The notes under the pieces were generated by a model, which had not been told where the DNA came from, did no database searches, and saw nothing but the letters and a program-made list of their open reading frames with translations. A DNA stretch of 64,000 bases, from positions 1 through 64,000 of the forward strand of contig CAZART010000001.1 of the NCBI GenBank assembly GCA_964487555.1, read 5' to 3'. Below, piece after piece: positions 50,920 through 59,283 of the stretch. Numbering within the stretch: position 1 is the first letter of the stretch; each line of letters begins with the position of its first letter. Source of the stretch: CAZART01 sp964487555. Its GTDB lineage: Bacteria > Bacteroidota > Rhodothermia > Rhodothermales > VXPQ01. The position numbers and the translations under genes are program-made.

Positions 50920-50999
50920 GAGCTGAGCCGGCTTGCTGAGGCCTGCCACAAAGACCCCCATCATCGTCGGTGTGGGGCCTGCTTGTGCGCTTCTCGCGA

Positions 51000-51371
51000 T
51001 CAATCCGTCGAGCCTTCGTCGGCTCGTACCATCTTCCAGTGATAGAAATAGACGGGCGCCGAAATCAGGATCAGCGCCAAACTTCCCAGTAGATTCCGCA
51101 GCGCTCGCCGGCGCGCCTGACGCTGCATTGTCGCGGCCTCCTCCTCCGCCATCTGTTTCAGCTCCTCTCGCGCATACGGAATCTCGGACGACGTCTCGCT
51201 CCCGGGCCGATCGAATCGATGGTACATATCCATTGGACTCGGTCGGTAGGGTTCCTCCGGAATGACGAGGTCGAGCGTGTTCTGCACGACCTGCACCGAT
51301 CCTATGATGAGCATGATCAGCGTGGCGAAGCAGACGAGGTAGTAGTACGTCTTGCGGATGTCCCAGGCCAT
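51000..51371 (-). CDS. Small membrane protein (DUF5671-like), hypothetical
   Basis: ATG 51371 gives 123 residues with two hydrophobic segments: TYYYLVCFATLIMLIIGSVQ near residues 9-28 and LGSLALILISAPVYFYHW near 95-112. A charged coiled-coil-like stretch (REELKQMAEEEAATMQRQARR) bridges them. The first helix resembles DUF5671 proteins, but the match is by eye only. It is convergent with the S9 peptidase gene. A 36-bp tandem duplication lies 107 bp upstream. The frame stays open to 51593, through the repeat, without a better start. Confidence 0.6.
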   Translation of the reverse strand: MAWDIRKTYYYLVCFATLIMLIIGSVQVVQNTLDLVIPEEPYRPSPMDMYHRFDRPGSETSSEIPYAREELKQMAEEEAATMQRQARRRALRNLLGSLALILISAPVYFYHWKMVRADEGSTD

Positions 51372-51477
51372 GGTATTCGTGCGAAGGATACGTTTTCGAA
51401 GACGGCAGGTCGCCAAGTGTATGAAAGGCAGACCCAGACATCCAAACATCCAGCCGGCGGCCGAAGAGATGAAGGCC

Positions 51478-51549
51478 GAGCCTGGCGATCGACGCACCAT
51501 ATATCGTTCGGAAGAGCCTGGCGATCGACGCACCATATATCGTTCGGAA
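51478..51549. repeat. Perfect 36-bp tandem duplication between divergent genes
   Basis: The 36-bp unit, which begins GAGCCTGGCGATCGACG and contains CATATATCG, occurs identically at 51478-51513 and 51514-51549. It lies between the small membrane protein gene (minus) and the M20D gene (plus) and may contain promoter sequence. Perfect identity suggests a recent duplication. Confidence 0.92.
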
Positions 51550-51649
51550 GCGCCCGGCGCCCGCGTGAGGAGAGAATCAAGATTGAAAATCATCCGCGGA
51601 ATGCGATATTACGTCACTCGTATCCCCTCCAGACATTCAAACGGCGCTC

Positions 51650-52990
51650 ATGCACTCTCATCTATATGTTTTGATCGTGCTGGCGGCCGTCATCGGCACG
51701 GCATCGACGGCGACGGCACAGCCCGACGTACTCAACGAACGCGTTGAAAAGCTTATATCGGATGCGGAGCCCCGCGTGATCGCCTGGCGACACGACATCC
51801 ATCAGCATCCGGAGCTGGGCAACCGCGAGTTTCGCACCGCGGCGCTGGTGGCGGAGCATCTCGAGAGGCTCGGAATCGACGTGACGACGGGAGTCGCACA
51901 TACGGGCGTCGTGGGTGTGCTTCGCGGCGGACGTCCAGGACCCGTTGTCGCGCTTCGGGCCGATATGGACGCGCTGCCGGTGACCGAGCGGGTCAACGTG
52001 CCGTTCGCCTCCAAAGCGACGGGCATCTACAACGACGAGGAAGTCGGCGTTATGCACGCCTGCGGCCACGACACGCACGTCGCCATCCTGATGGGCGTGG
52101 CCGAAGTGCTCGCCTCCATCCGGGATAACCTGCCCGGCACCGTCAAGTTCATTTTCCAGCCGGCCGAGGAAGGGGTGCCGATCGGAGAAGAAGGCGGCGC
52201 CGAGCTCATGGTAAAAGAGGGTATTCTCGAGAATCCGGACGTTGAGGCGGCATTCGCCCTGCACATCTGGTCGAAAGGGGAAGTAGGCCACATTTATTAT
52301 ACACCGGGGGGCGCGTTCTCGAGCGCCGACGATTTTCGCATCCTCGTGAAGGGGAAGCAGACCCATGGCGCGTCCCCATGGAGCGGCGTCGATCCAATTG
52401 TCACGTCGGCGCAGATTATCAGTTCGCTTCAGACGATCGTAAGCCGGCAGATGAAGATCAACGAGAATGCAGCCGTAGTGACGATCGGAAAAATCCGGGG
52501 CGGCGTCCGGTCGAATATCATTCCCGAAGAGGTGGAAATGATCGGAACGCTGCGCGCGCTCACGCCTGAAGATCGCACGACCGTGCACGAAAAGGTGCGG
52601 CGAATTGCCACGAACGTCGCGGAGAGCATGGGTGCGACCGTCGAGATTCAGATTCCGCTCTCGTCATCCTATCCCGTGACCTACAACGATCTGGACCTCA
52701 CGGCGGAGATGCTGCCGGTGCTCGAGAACGTGGCCGGGCCTGGTCGTGTCCACCTGGACCCGCCCGTAACCGGTGCGGAGGATTTCTCCTTTATCGCAGA
52801 GCGCGTTCCGGGGTTCTATATCAACGTCGGAGGGCGCCCCTCGCACGTATCCGAGGACGAAGCGCCGGATCACCACACGCCCGATTTCTACGTCGACGAC
52901 AGCGGCCTCAAGCTCGGTGTGCGAGCAATGACGGCCATGACGCTGCACTACCTCTCCTCACGCCGGTCCGATTCGGCCGGCGGCCGTTGA
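51650..52990 (+). CDS. M20D amidohydrolase (hippurate/IAA-amino acid hydrolase type), exported
   Basis: The 446-residue protein has a signal peptide (hydrophobic LIVLAAVIG, cleavage near TATAQP) and all M20D signatures: WRHDIHQHPELGNREF, ALRADMDALPV, MHACGHDTHVA with the metal-binding Cys near residue 138 and His, FQPAEEG with the catalytic Glu, and HIWSKGEVG. GAEDFSF near the end supplies the last ligand. Family members hydrolyse N-acyl or aromatic amino acid amides; the periplasmic location suggests nutrient use. It stands divergent from the small membrane protein gene. Confidence 0.92.
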   Translation: MHSHLYVLIVLAAVIGTASTATAQPDVLNERVEKLISDAEPRVIAWRHDIHQHPELGNREFRTAALVAEHLERLGIDVTTGVAHTGVVGVLRGGRPGPVVALRADMDALPVTERVNVPFASKATGIYNDEEVGVMHACGHDTHVAILMGVAEVLASIRDNLPGTVKFIFQPAEEGVPIGEEGGAELMVKEGILENPDVEAAFALHIWSKGEVGHIYYTPGGAFSSADDFRILVKGKQTHGASPWSGVDPIVTSAQIISSLQTIVSRQMKINENAAVVTIGKIRGGVRSNIIPEEVEMIGTLRALTPEDRTTVHEKVRRIATNVAESMGATVEIQIPLSSSYPVTYNDLDLTAEMLPVLENVAGPGRVHLDPPVTGAEDFSFIAERVPGFYINVGGRPSHVSEDEAPDHHTPDFYVDDSGLKLGVRAMTAMTLHYLSSRRSDSAGGR

Positions 52991-53046
52991 GATCTGCAGC
53001 GGGATCCGCGCACGTAGCCGGCGTCGCCAATAAGTCGATATTTAGT

Positions 53047-55416
53047 TTAGTCCGTTCTTAGCGACTTGACGGGACTGACCGTAGCCGCCCGAAGCGACTG
53101 GTAGCTCACCGTCAGCCACGCGACCAGGACGGCGGCGACGCCCGCCATCAACAGCACCGGCACGCCGAGTCGCACGTGATAGGCGAATTTTTCCAGCCAG
53201 TTTTGCATCAACAGATAGGCGAGCGGCGCGGTGATGACGAACGCGACGAGCACGAGCTTAACCAGATCCTTGGACAGGAGGAGGACGAGGTTGGCAACCG
53301 TGGCGCCGAGCGCTTTCCGAATACCGATCTCTTTGGACCGCTGCTCTGTCGTATACGAGGCCAGGCCGAACAGCCCGAGGCACGCGATGAAGACGGCCAG
53401 AATCGTGAAATAATTCGCGAGCTTTCCGATCACGATCTCACTCCGGTACGTCTCCTTAAATTGATCATCCATGAAGTCATACTCGAATGGAAAACCGGGG
53501 TTGAAGCGAGCGTAGATCTCTTCCAGACTGCGGAGTCCCTCCTGCGTGCGGCCCGTCTCCAGCCGGACCACAAGCAGGCGCGTATCTTCAGGACGAAGTC
53601 GGATGATCGTCGGCTCGATTTCGGAATGCAGAGAGGACATGTGGAAATCTTCCACTACGCCCACGATGGTCCCGTCGGTACCCCACATCGCAAGCGGTTG
53701 ACCCACCGGATCCTTCAGTCCCATCGCCTCGACCGCCTTTTGATTGAGTATATAGTTGGACGTATCCGATGCCAGCGCACGCTCGAATCTGCGCCCGTCC
53801 GTCACTCGCATCTTCATCGCGTCGAGGAACTCGTAATCTCCCGAAATCACGTGGAAGAGAAGATCGCTTTCCGGCTCTTTGCCCTCCCATACCGGCGAGG
53901 TCGTCGATTGGCCTATCGACAGCGGATTTCCGGAAGAAGCGGTCACGATCTGGACTCCCGGCATCCGCTCGAGCTCTTGACGAACCGTGTCGTACTGGTC
54001 TCGAATTCCACCTTCGAGGGGCATGTAGACCAGGTTTGCACGGTCGAGGCCGAGATTTTTAGTCTGGATGAACTGAATCTGCCGGTACACCGTGACGGCG
54101 CCGATGATGAGGAGGATCGACATCGCGAACTGGAAGACGACGAGTCCTTTGCGGAGGGTCGCACTGCCGGCGCTCAGACGCATGCTGCCACGAAGCACGC
54201 GGATCACGCTGAACGAGGATAGAAAGAGGGCAGGATACGTTCCGGCTATGAATGCGGTGAGGAATCCTAGTGCAACGAAAGCCGCGGCCGCCGCGCCGCC
54301 GAGATCCACGAGAGCGATTTCACTTTGAGTGAGAGTGTTGAACGCCGGGAGGGTGCACGCCACCAGGCCCAGCGCCACGACGAAGGCGAAGAAGACGAGA
54401 AGCGATGCCTCTCCAAAAAATTGCCGCGCGATGGCACCCCTCCCCGCTCCCACCGCCTTGCGCACGCCGATCTCGCGGGCTCGACGCATAGATCGGGCCG
54501 TCGCAAGATTCATAAAGTTGATGCATGCGATCAGAATGACGAAGAGTGCCACGACGGCGAACATCCGCACGTACTCGATGCGACCGCCGACGAGCCTGCC
54601 GTTCTCGTAGTCGGAGTAGAGCCGCTGGTCCGCATACGGACGTAAGAAAATCTCTGCATCCGTATGTTCGTTGTGGTCCTCGATGAGCGTCTCGATCTTC
54701 GCGTTGAAGGCGGCGACATCCGTTCCTTCGCGCAGCTGCACGAGGATGCGGAGCCCGCTGTTGCCCCAATCCTCTACCCAGTCATTCTCCTGAATGAAGT
54801 CCTCGATCGGCAGCAAATAGTCGAACCGCAGCGAGGAATGCGCCGGCGCCTTTTCGGCCACGCCCGTTATCGTGAACTCCCGGCGGTCATCAACTCGAAA
54901 GGTCTGTCCGATTACGCTGTTCGTCACGCGCCAGTCCGATCCGAAGTACTTCTCAGCCAAGCCCCGCGAGATCACGACGGACGAAGGCTCGCGCAGTGCG
55001 GTGGTCGGATCGCCTTCCAGCAGAGGGAATGAGAACATTTCGAGGAAGTCCGACCCCACGTTGTAACCCTCTTCACGAGAGGTTTGTCCGTCATGATCGA
55101 AGACGAGGCGCCGCTGCCAGGTGATCAGCGAAACGTGCTCGACCTCCGGATAGTCCTTCTGCAGCACGTCGGCAAGCGGCTTCGGCACAGACGACCACGT
55201 GAACGTCTGCCCGTCCGTGAAGTGGGCGTTCCGCATCACGTTGTGAAGCTGCTCGCCGTTCTCGTGGAAGCGGTCGAAGCTCAGCTCGTTTGTGATCCAG
55301 ATGATAATGAGAAAGCTGCAGGCAAGTCCGACCGAGAGCCCGGCGATGTTCAGGAAGCTGAACCCCTTGTGACGCCAGAATACGCGAAACGCGGTGCGTA
55401 GATAGCTACGGAGCAT
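53047..55416 (-). CDS. FtsX/MacB-type ABC transporter permease
   Basis: From ATG 55416 the permease has 789 residues and is complete: TM1 (about 22-42, NIAGLSVGLACSFLIIIW), first periplasmic domain, an FtsX block with ATARSMRRAREIGVRKAVGAG, a second periplasmic domain and the last block QRSKEIGIRKALGATVANL, ending SPVKSLRTD. It resembles the permease at 18642-21299 but lacks the PadR-linked prefix. Upstream, at 55511-55526, is a pseudo-palindrome like the BlaI-type operators. The frame extends to 55479, but the fold starts at MLRSYLRTAFR. Confidence 0.9.
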   Translation of the reverse strand: MLRSYLRTAFRVFWRHKGFSFLNIAGLSVGLACSFLIIIWITNELSFDRFHENGEQLHNVMRNAHFTDGQTFTWSSVPKPLADVLQKDYPEVEHVSLITWQRRLVFDHDGQTSREEGYNVGSDFLEMFSFPLLEGDPTTALREPSSVVISRGLAEKYFGSDWRVTNSVIGQTFRVDDRREFTITGVAEKAPAHSSLRFDYLLPIEDFIQENDWVEDWGNSGLRILVQLREGTDVAAFNAKIETLIEDHNEHTDAEIFLRPYADQRLYSDYENGRLVGGRIEYVRMFAVVALFVILIACINFMNLATARSMRRAREIGVRKAVGAGRGAIARQFFGEASLLVFFAFVVALGLVACTLPAFNTLTQSEIALVDLGGAAAAAFVALGFLTAFIAGTYPALFLSSFSVIRVLRGSMRLSAGSATLRKGLVVFQFAMSILLIIGAVTVYRQIQFIQTKNLGLDRANLVYMPLEGGIRDQYDTVRQELERMPGVQIVTASSGNPLSIGQSTTSPVWEGKEPESDLLFHVISGDYEFLDAMKMRVTDGRRFERALASDTSNYILNQKAVEAMGLKDPVGQPLAMWGTDGTIVGVVEDFHMSSLHSEIEPTIIRLRPEDTRLLVVRLETGRTQEGLRSLEEIYARFNPGFPFEYDFMDDQFKETYRSEIVIGKLANYFTILAVFIACLGLFGLASYTTEQRSKEIGIRKALGATVANLVLLLSKDLVKLVLVAFVITAPLAYLLMQNWLEKFAYHVRLGVPVLLMAGVAAVLVAWLTVSYQSLRAATVSPVKSLRTD

Positions 55417-55510
55417 GATCGAGCGGTTTCGTGACGGGGTGATTCCGCACGCGCATCGGGTTTGTCGGCGATCGATCAATCCACCGAGTGAGCCAAGAGC
55501 GGACGGGGGA

Positions 55511-55528
55511 TGCTAGCTTTTTAGCACG
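55511..55528. promoter_or_regulatory. BlaI-type operator-like palindrome upstream of the third permease
   Basis: TGCTAGCTTTTTAGCACG shares the inverted TGCTA / TTTTAGCA(C) form with the three sites at the blaI-blaR1-DUF5916 locus. A second short inverted repeat GCACGA-T-TCGTGC overlaps its right end (55524-55536). It lies ~95 bp before the permease ATG. Assignment to BlaI is tentative because the left arm matches less well. Confidence 0.4.
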
Positions 55529-55667
55529 ATTCGTGCCAAGCACTCCCGGCCCTACGAGCGCCCGGTTTCGAAGGTTACACACACCTAGATGGGCGTTCGA
55601 AACCGAACGTTCGGCGTTCGGAAATGGATGCGCGTCGAGGATCGACGATCGACGGCCGAGACGCCTC

Positions 55668-58232
55668 TCACGCTCCCAGCGCCTCGACGCGGCGGCGGCA
55701 TTCGAGCGTCTCCGGGTCCCCTTCGCCGCGTACCGACGAGACGAGCCTGCAGCTCTCCCTGATCAACGCCTCGGCCTGCGCGCGATCGCCCAGCGCGAGC
55801 CGAGCCTCGCCGAGCGCGCTGCGAGCTTCCGCGATGCGCCAGTGGCCGGCAGGAAGCGCGGCTTCACGAATCCTCATCGCCTCCTGCAGTGCAGGCTCCG
55901 CTTTGGCTGGCGCCTTCGAACTCAGGTACAGTTCACCGATCTCGAGCAACGTCGCCGCCAGATGAGGGTGCGACGCCGGCAGGATCGTTCGCTGGACGCG
56001 TAGCGAGCTCGTGAGGTAGGACTCCGCCTCGTCGTTCCGCCCGCGCAATCGAAGGATGCCTCCCATCGCGCTGTACCCCGCAGCCGTCCAGGGGTGACCT
56101 AGTCCGAGGTCCGTCTCGTACTTTCCCAGCACCGCTGTCATCATTCGCTCCGCTTCTTCGAGTTTCCCGAGCTCGGCGAGCAGCGTCGCCAAAGCGTGCG
56201 ACGTGGTTGCGACGTAGATGTGATCGGTGCCGTACCGGGATTGATAGAGCGCGACGGCTCCGCGCGCGTGGAATTCGGCCTCTGATGCTTTGCCTTGCTC
56301 GCGCAGCACCGTAGCTACGTGAAAGTGGGTGCCGGCCTCATCCATTCTCACCGTGGCGGGGAGGTCGGGTGCGATCTCAAGCACTTCCTTCAGCAGCGCC
56401 AGCGCCTCGTCATAGTAGCCCTGAGATGATTTCAGCACGGCGAGATCCTTGAGACTCTCGATCGTCTTCTGATGATGAATGCCCAGCTCCCGACGGCGGT
56501 AGCCGAGGGCTTCGACGAAGGAGGTCTCGGCCGCGGCGTAATTCCCGCGCGTGTATTCGAGATACGCGAGGTTGTGAAGACCTTCGGCGATCTCAGGGTG
56601 TCCATTTTCATAGATCGCGCGGCGGATGACCAGCGAACGCGTGAGCAGGTGCTCGGCCCGTTCGAACTCGCCGAGGCTGCGGTACACGCGCCCCATGACG
56701 TCCAGCATGTGCGCCTGCTTGTCAGGGTAAGCGTCGAGCACGGCGATCCGCTCGGCCCCTGCATCCAGCGCCTGCCGAACGGTTACGTCGCGGCCGCCGC
56801 CGGAACCGGGATCCACCTTCAGAAACAAGTCCTCGAGAAACGTCGCGAGTCGTTCGGCCTTGTCGCGCTCGGTCTCGACCTGCGTGACCTTGAAGAAGAG
56901 CATGGTCGTCAGGGCGATCAGCATTAGCGCCATGGACACAGAGATGGAGACACTCCACCGGTGCCGCGCCGCGAATTTTCGCGTGCGATAAACCAGCGTG
57001 TCGGGACGAGCGTGCACCGGCAACCCATCGAGATATCTGCGGATGTCGTTGGCAAGCTGTTCCACCGAGGGGTAGCGTCTGTCCGGTTCCTTCCGGAGAG
57101 CTAGATGGACGATGTTCTCGAGGTCTCCGTGCAACGTTTTTCGAAGGCGTCCCGACGTGCACGAGCGCTTCTCGGCCACGGTATCCGATGGGTGGGCGGC
57201 GTGTTCGCTCGTGCGCGTGGCGATGCTAAGGCGTACCGGTGGCTCGTTGCAGACCACGACGGCGGCCTCGGCGGCCGAGAGACTGGACACGTCAAACGGT
57301 TTTTGCCCGGCGAGAAGCTCATAGAGCACGGCACCGAGAGAATAGACGTCGGTCGCGGTAGAGATGGCGCGGCCACGAAGCTGCTCCGGCGCTGCATAGG
57401 CGGGCGTGAGAATGCGGGCACCGTCCGACGTCTCGAGAATGGAATGAGCAGGATCGCCCAGAAGCTTCGCGATGCCGAAATCGAGCAGCTTCACCGTTCC
57501 ATCGGCCTTGACGAAAATATTGGCCGGCTTCAAATCTCGGTGGACGACCAGGTTTCGATGGGCATACTGCACGGCGTTGCAAACCTGCAGAAAAAGCCGC
57601 AGGCGTTCGTTTACCGTGAGACGATGGGCGTCGCTGTGGCCGGTGATCGGCAGGCCATCCACATACTCCATGACGAGGTAGGGCCGGCCGTCCGCGGTAA
57701 CGCCTCCGTCGAACAGTCGTCCTATGTTGGCATGGTCGAGCACGGCGAGGATTTGTCGCTCCGCGACGAAGCGCCGCACGATCTCGTCCGTATCCATCCC
57801 CCTCTTGATGACCTTGACGGCGACGAGCTTCTCGTACTGGTCGTCATCTCGCCGCGCAAGGTAGACGGCTCCCATGCCCCCGTGTCCCAGCTGTCGGAGC
57901 AGCTTGTACGGACCGAGCGCCTGTCCATAGATGGATTCGAGCGACTCCTCCGTGCTTTTGGCCAAGAGCATGGTGAGGTTGTCCGCATCCTCGAGGAATT
58001 CGGTCGCCTCGTCAAGCGCCGCCAGCAGCGAACATATCTCATCGAACAGCTCTTCATCGCCCGCTGCGGCCGAGCGGACGAAATCGGCACGGCCACGGAG
58101 CGGCAAATCGACGGCATCGACGAAAATACGTTTGGCACGCTGCCATTTTTCCGGCGTCATCGCGGCGGTAGGAGAATCGGAAGAGGAAGAGCGGTACTGT
58201 AGGACGCGAGATATTTTATGGGATCGGCTCAT
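55668..58232 (-). CDS. Membrane Ser/Thr protein kinase with TPR sensor region
   Basis: ATG 58232 overlaps the stop of the upstream sigma gene (ATGA), giving 854 residues; ATG 58160 (MTPEKWQRAK) is an alternative start. After a helical N-terminal domain (about 25-95) comes a PknB-type kinase domain: LGHGGMGAVYLA, VAVKVIK, HRDLKPANIF, LLDFGIAKLL, YAAPEQL, all catalytic residues present. A TM helix (SVSIS...ALMLIALTTMLFF, about 430-450) separates it from ~370 residues of tetratricopeptide repeats. It most likely senses signals through the TPR part and phosphorylates targets such as the coupled ECF sigma factor. Confidence 0.92.
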   Translation of the reverse strand: MSRSHKISRVLQYRSSSSDSPTAAMTPEKWQRAKRIFVDAVDLPLRGRADFVRSAAAGDEELFDEICSLLAALDEATEFLEDADNLTMLLAKSTEESLESIYGQALGPYKLLRQLGHGGMGAVYLARRDDDQYEKLVAVKVIKRGMDTDEIVRRFVAERQILAVLDHANIGRLFDGGVTADGRPYLVMEYVDGLPITGHSDAHRLTVNERLRLFLQVCNAVQYAHRNLVVHRDLKPANIFVKADGTVKLLDFGIAKLLGDPAHSILETSDGARILTPAYAAPEQLRGRAISTATDVYSLGAVLYELLAGQKPFDVSSLSAAEAAVVVCNEPPVRLSIATRTSEHAAHPSDTVAEKRSCTSGRLRKTLHGDLENIVHLALRKEPDRRYPSVEQLANDIRRYLDGLPVHARPDTLVYRTRKFAARHRWSVSISVSMALMLIALTTMLFFKVTQVETERDKAERLATFLEDLFLKVDPGSGGGRDVTVRQALDAGAERIAVLDAYPDKQAHMLDVMGRVYRSLGEFERAEHLLTRSLVIRRAIYENGHPEIAEGLHNLAYLEYTRGNYAAAETSFVEALGYRRRELGIHHQKTIESLKDLAVLKSSQGYYDEALALLKEVLEIAPDLPATVRMDEAGTHFHVATVLREQGKASEAEFHARGAVALYQSRYGTDHIYVATTSHALATLLAELGKLEEAERMMTAVLGKYETDLGLGHPWTAAGYSAMGGILRLRGRNDEAESYLTSSLRVQRTILPASHPHLAATLLEIGELYLSSKAPAKAEPALQEAMRIREAALPAGHWRIAEARSALGEARLALGDRAQAEALIRESCRLVSSVRGEGDPETLECRRRVEALGA

Positions 58233-58768
58233 TTCTCGCTGCCGCCGCTGTAGTGGAGCTCGCGGTAGAGCCACGCCTTGGCCATGCTCCAGTCACGCTT
58301 TATCGTGGCCGGCGAGATCGACATGACGGAGGCGACGTCTTCGATGTTGAGGCCGCCAAAATACCGCAGCTCGACGATCTGCGCCTGGCGTGGATCGAGC
58401 CGTGCAAGACGATTCAGCGCTTCGTCGAGAACGATGAGTTCTTCGGCCTGCTCCTCGATTCGGATGACCTCCTCGTCGAGTTCGACTCGGTCGAAGTCAC
58501 CGCCTCGCTTAACGGCCGCGCGATTCTTCGCATAATCGAGGAGGATGCGGCGCATCGCCTGGGCGGCGACGGCGCAGAAATGCGCTCTGTTCTTCCACTC
58601 GACGCGCGTTTGCGAAGAGAGCTTGATGTAAGCTTCGTGGACGAGAGCCGTCGTGTTGAGCGTGTGGTCGCCGCGTTCGCGAGACAGGTGCCTGCGCGCA
58701 ATTTGACGCAGTTCGCCATACACCTCACCGACGAGCTTATCCGCGTCAGAACCTTCGGCACTCTTCAT
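58229..58768 (-). CDS. ECF-type sigma factor (sigma-70_ECF, TIGR02999-like) coupled to a Ser/Thr kinase
   Basis: From ATG 58768 the protein has 179 residues. Features match the PF07638-type ECF group: VYGELRQIARRHLSRERGDHTLNTTALVHEAY in region 2, NRAHFCAVAAQAMRRILLDYA, and in region 4 LDPRQAQIVELRYFGGLNIEDVA and SPATIKRDWSMAKAWLY. There is no anti-sigma gene; instead it is translationally coupled to a Ser/Thr kinase. In this class of sigma factors, control by kinase phosphorylation is known or proposed. The frame extends to 58813 without protein-like content. Confidence 0.92.
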   Translation of the reverse strand: MKSAEGSDADKLVGEVYGELRQIARRHLSRERGDHTLNTTALVHEAYIKLSSQTRVEWKNRAHFCAVAAQAMRRILLDYAKNRAAVKRGGDFDRVELDEEVIRIEEQAEELIVLDEALNRLARLDPRQAQIVELRYFGGLNIEDVASVMSISPATIKRDWSMAKAWLYRELHYSGGSEK

Positions 58769-59283
58769 TGAGGGGGTCCTCGGCCACACATCAACCGGCT
58801 TGAATCGTCCCATCTCCTACAGACACGGATGAACAACAATCTTGCGACAGATACGAGGTGAGAGGGTGCGGTGAATTCTCCACACCGTCTAAAGTTCTTT
58901 TGTGCAGGCCTTAACTGAAAATTCCGCTAACCCCCGCCCGCTGCGACGGCCTCTTAGTAGAGGAGAAAAGCGACGGATCGCCATCGTCGGCACAACGGGC
59001 CGCGTCAATAGAGTTGAAGCGACCTTCGTCCTGCCGCATTCCCCAGAAAAATTCTATCACCGTCATGAGCCCCTTCATAGCAAAACTTCGCGTTAGGTCT
59101 AGTGACGGCATTCGACCACCTGTTATCGGCAGTGAACGCCGGCGCCTGCTAAGCGCTCCTACTGCGCTTCCTTGATGATCAAGCGCATTGACTGACGCGA
59201 ACCTGTAGTGACGTGAGGGGATGACCGCTCGAACGAGCGTCGTCCCCTCGATCTATTTCGCACACCCTTTTCCGAGTTTACTC
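58769..59283. other. Divergent intergenic region (515 bp)
   Basis: It lies between the ECF-kinase operon (minus) and the secreted propeller gene (plus) and must contain both promoters. A small hairpin CCTCT-TAGT-AGAGG lies near 58950. Short ORFs here lack protein-like composition. No clear -33/-7 pair was seen. Confidence 0.5.

Noticed and set aside
58902..59096. 64-codon plus-strand ORF in the divergent region before the propeller gene
   Set aside because: No recognisable domain or start signal; composition is Arg/Pro-rich as in shadow frames.
26049..59220. 14-mer TGTAGTGACGTGAG shared by the 26-kb repeat region and the 59.2-kb intergenic region
   Set aside because: Several shared 14-mers are expected by chance within 64 kb, so a dispersed element is not supported.
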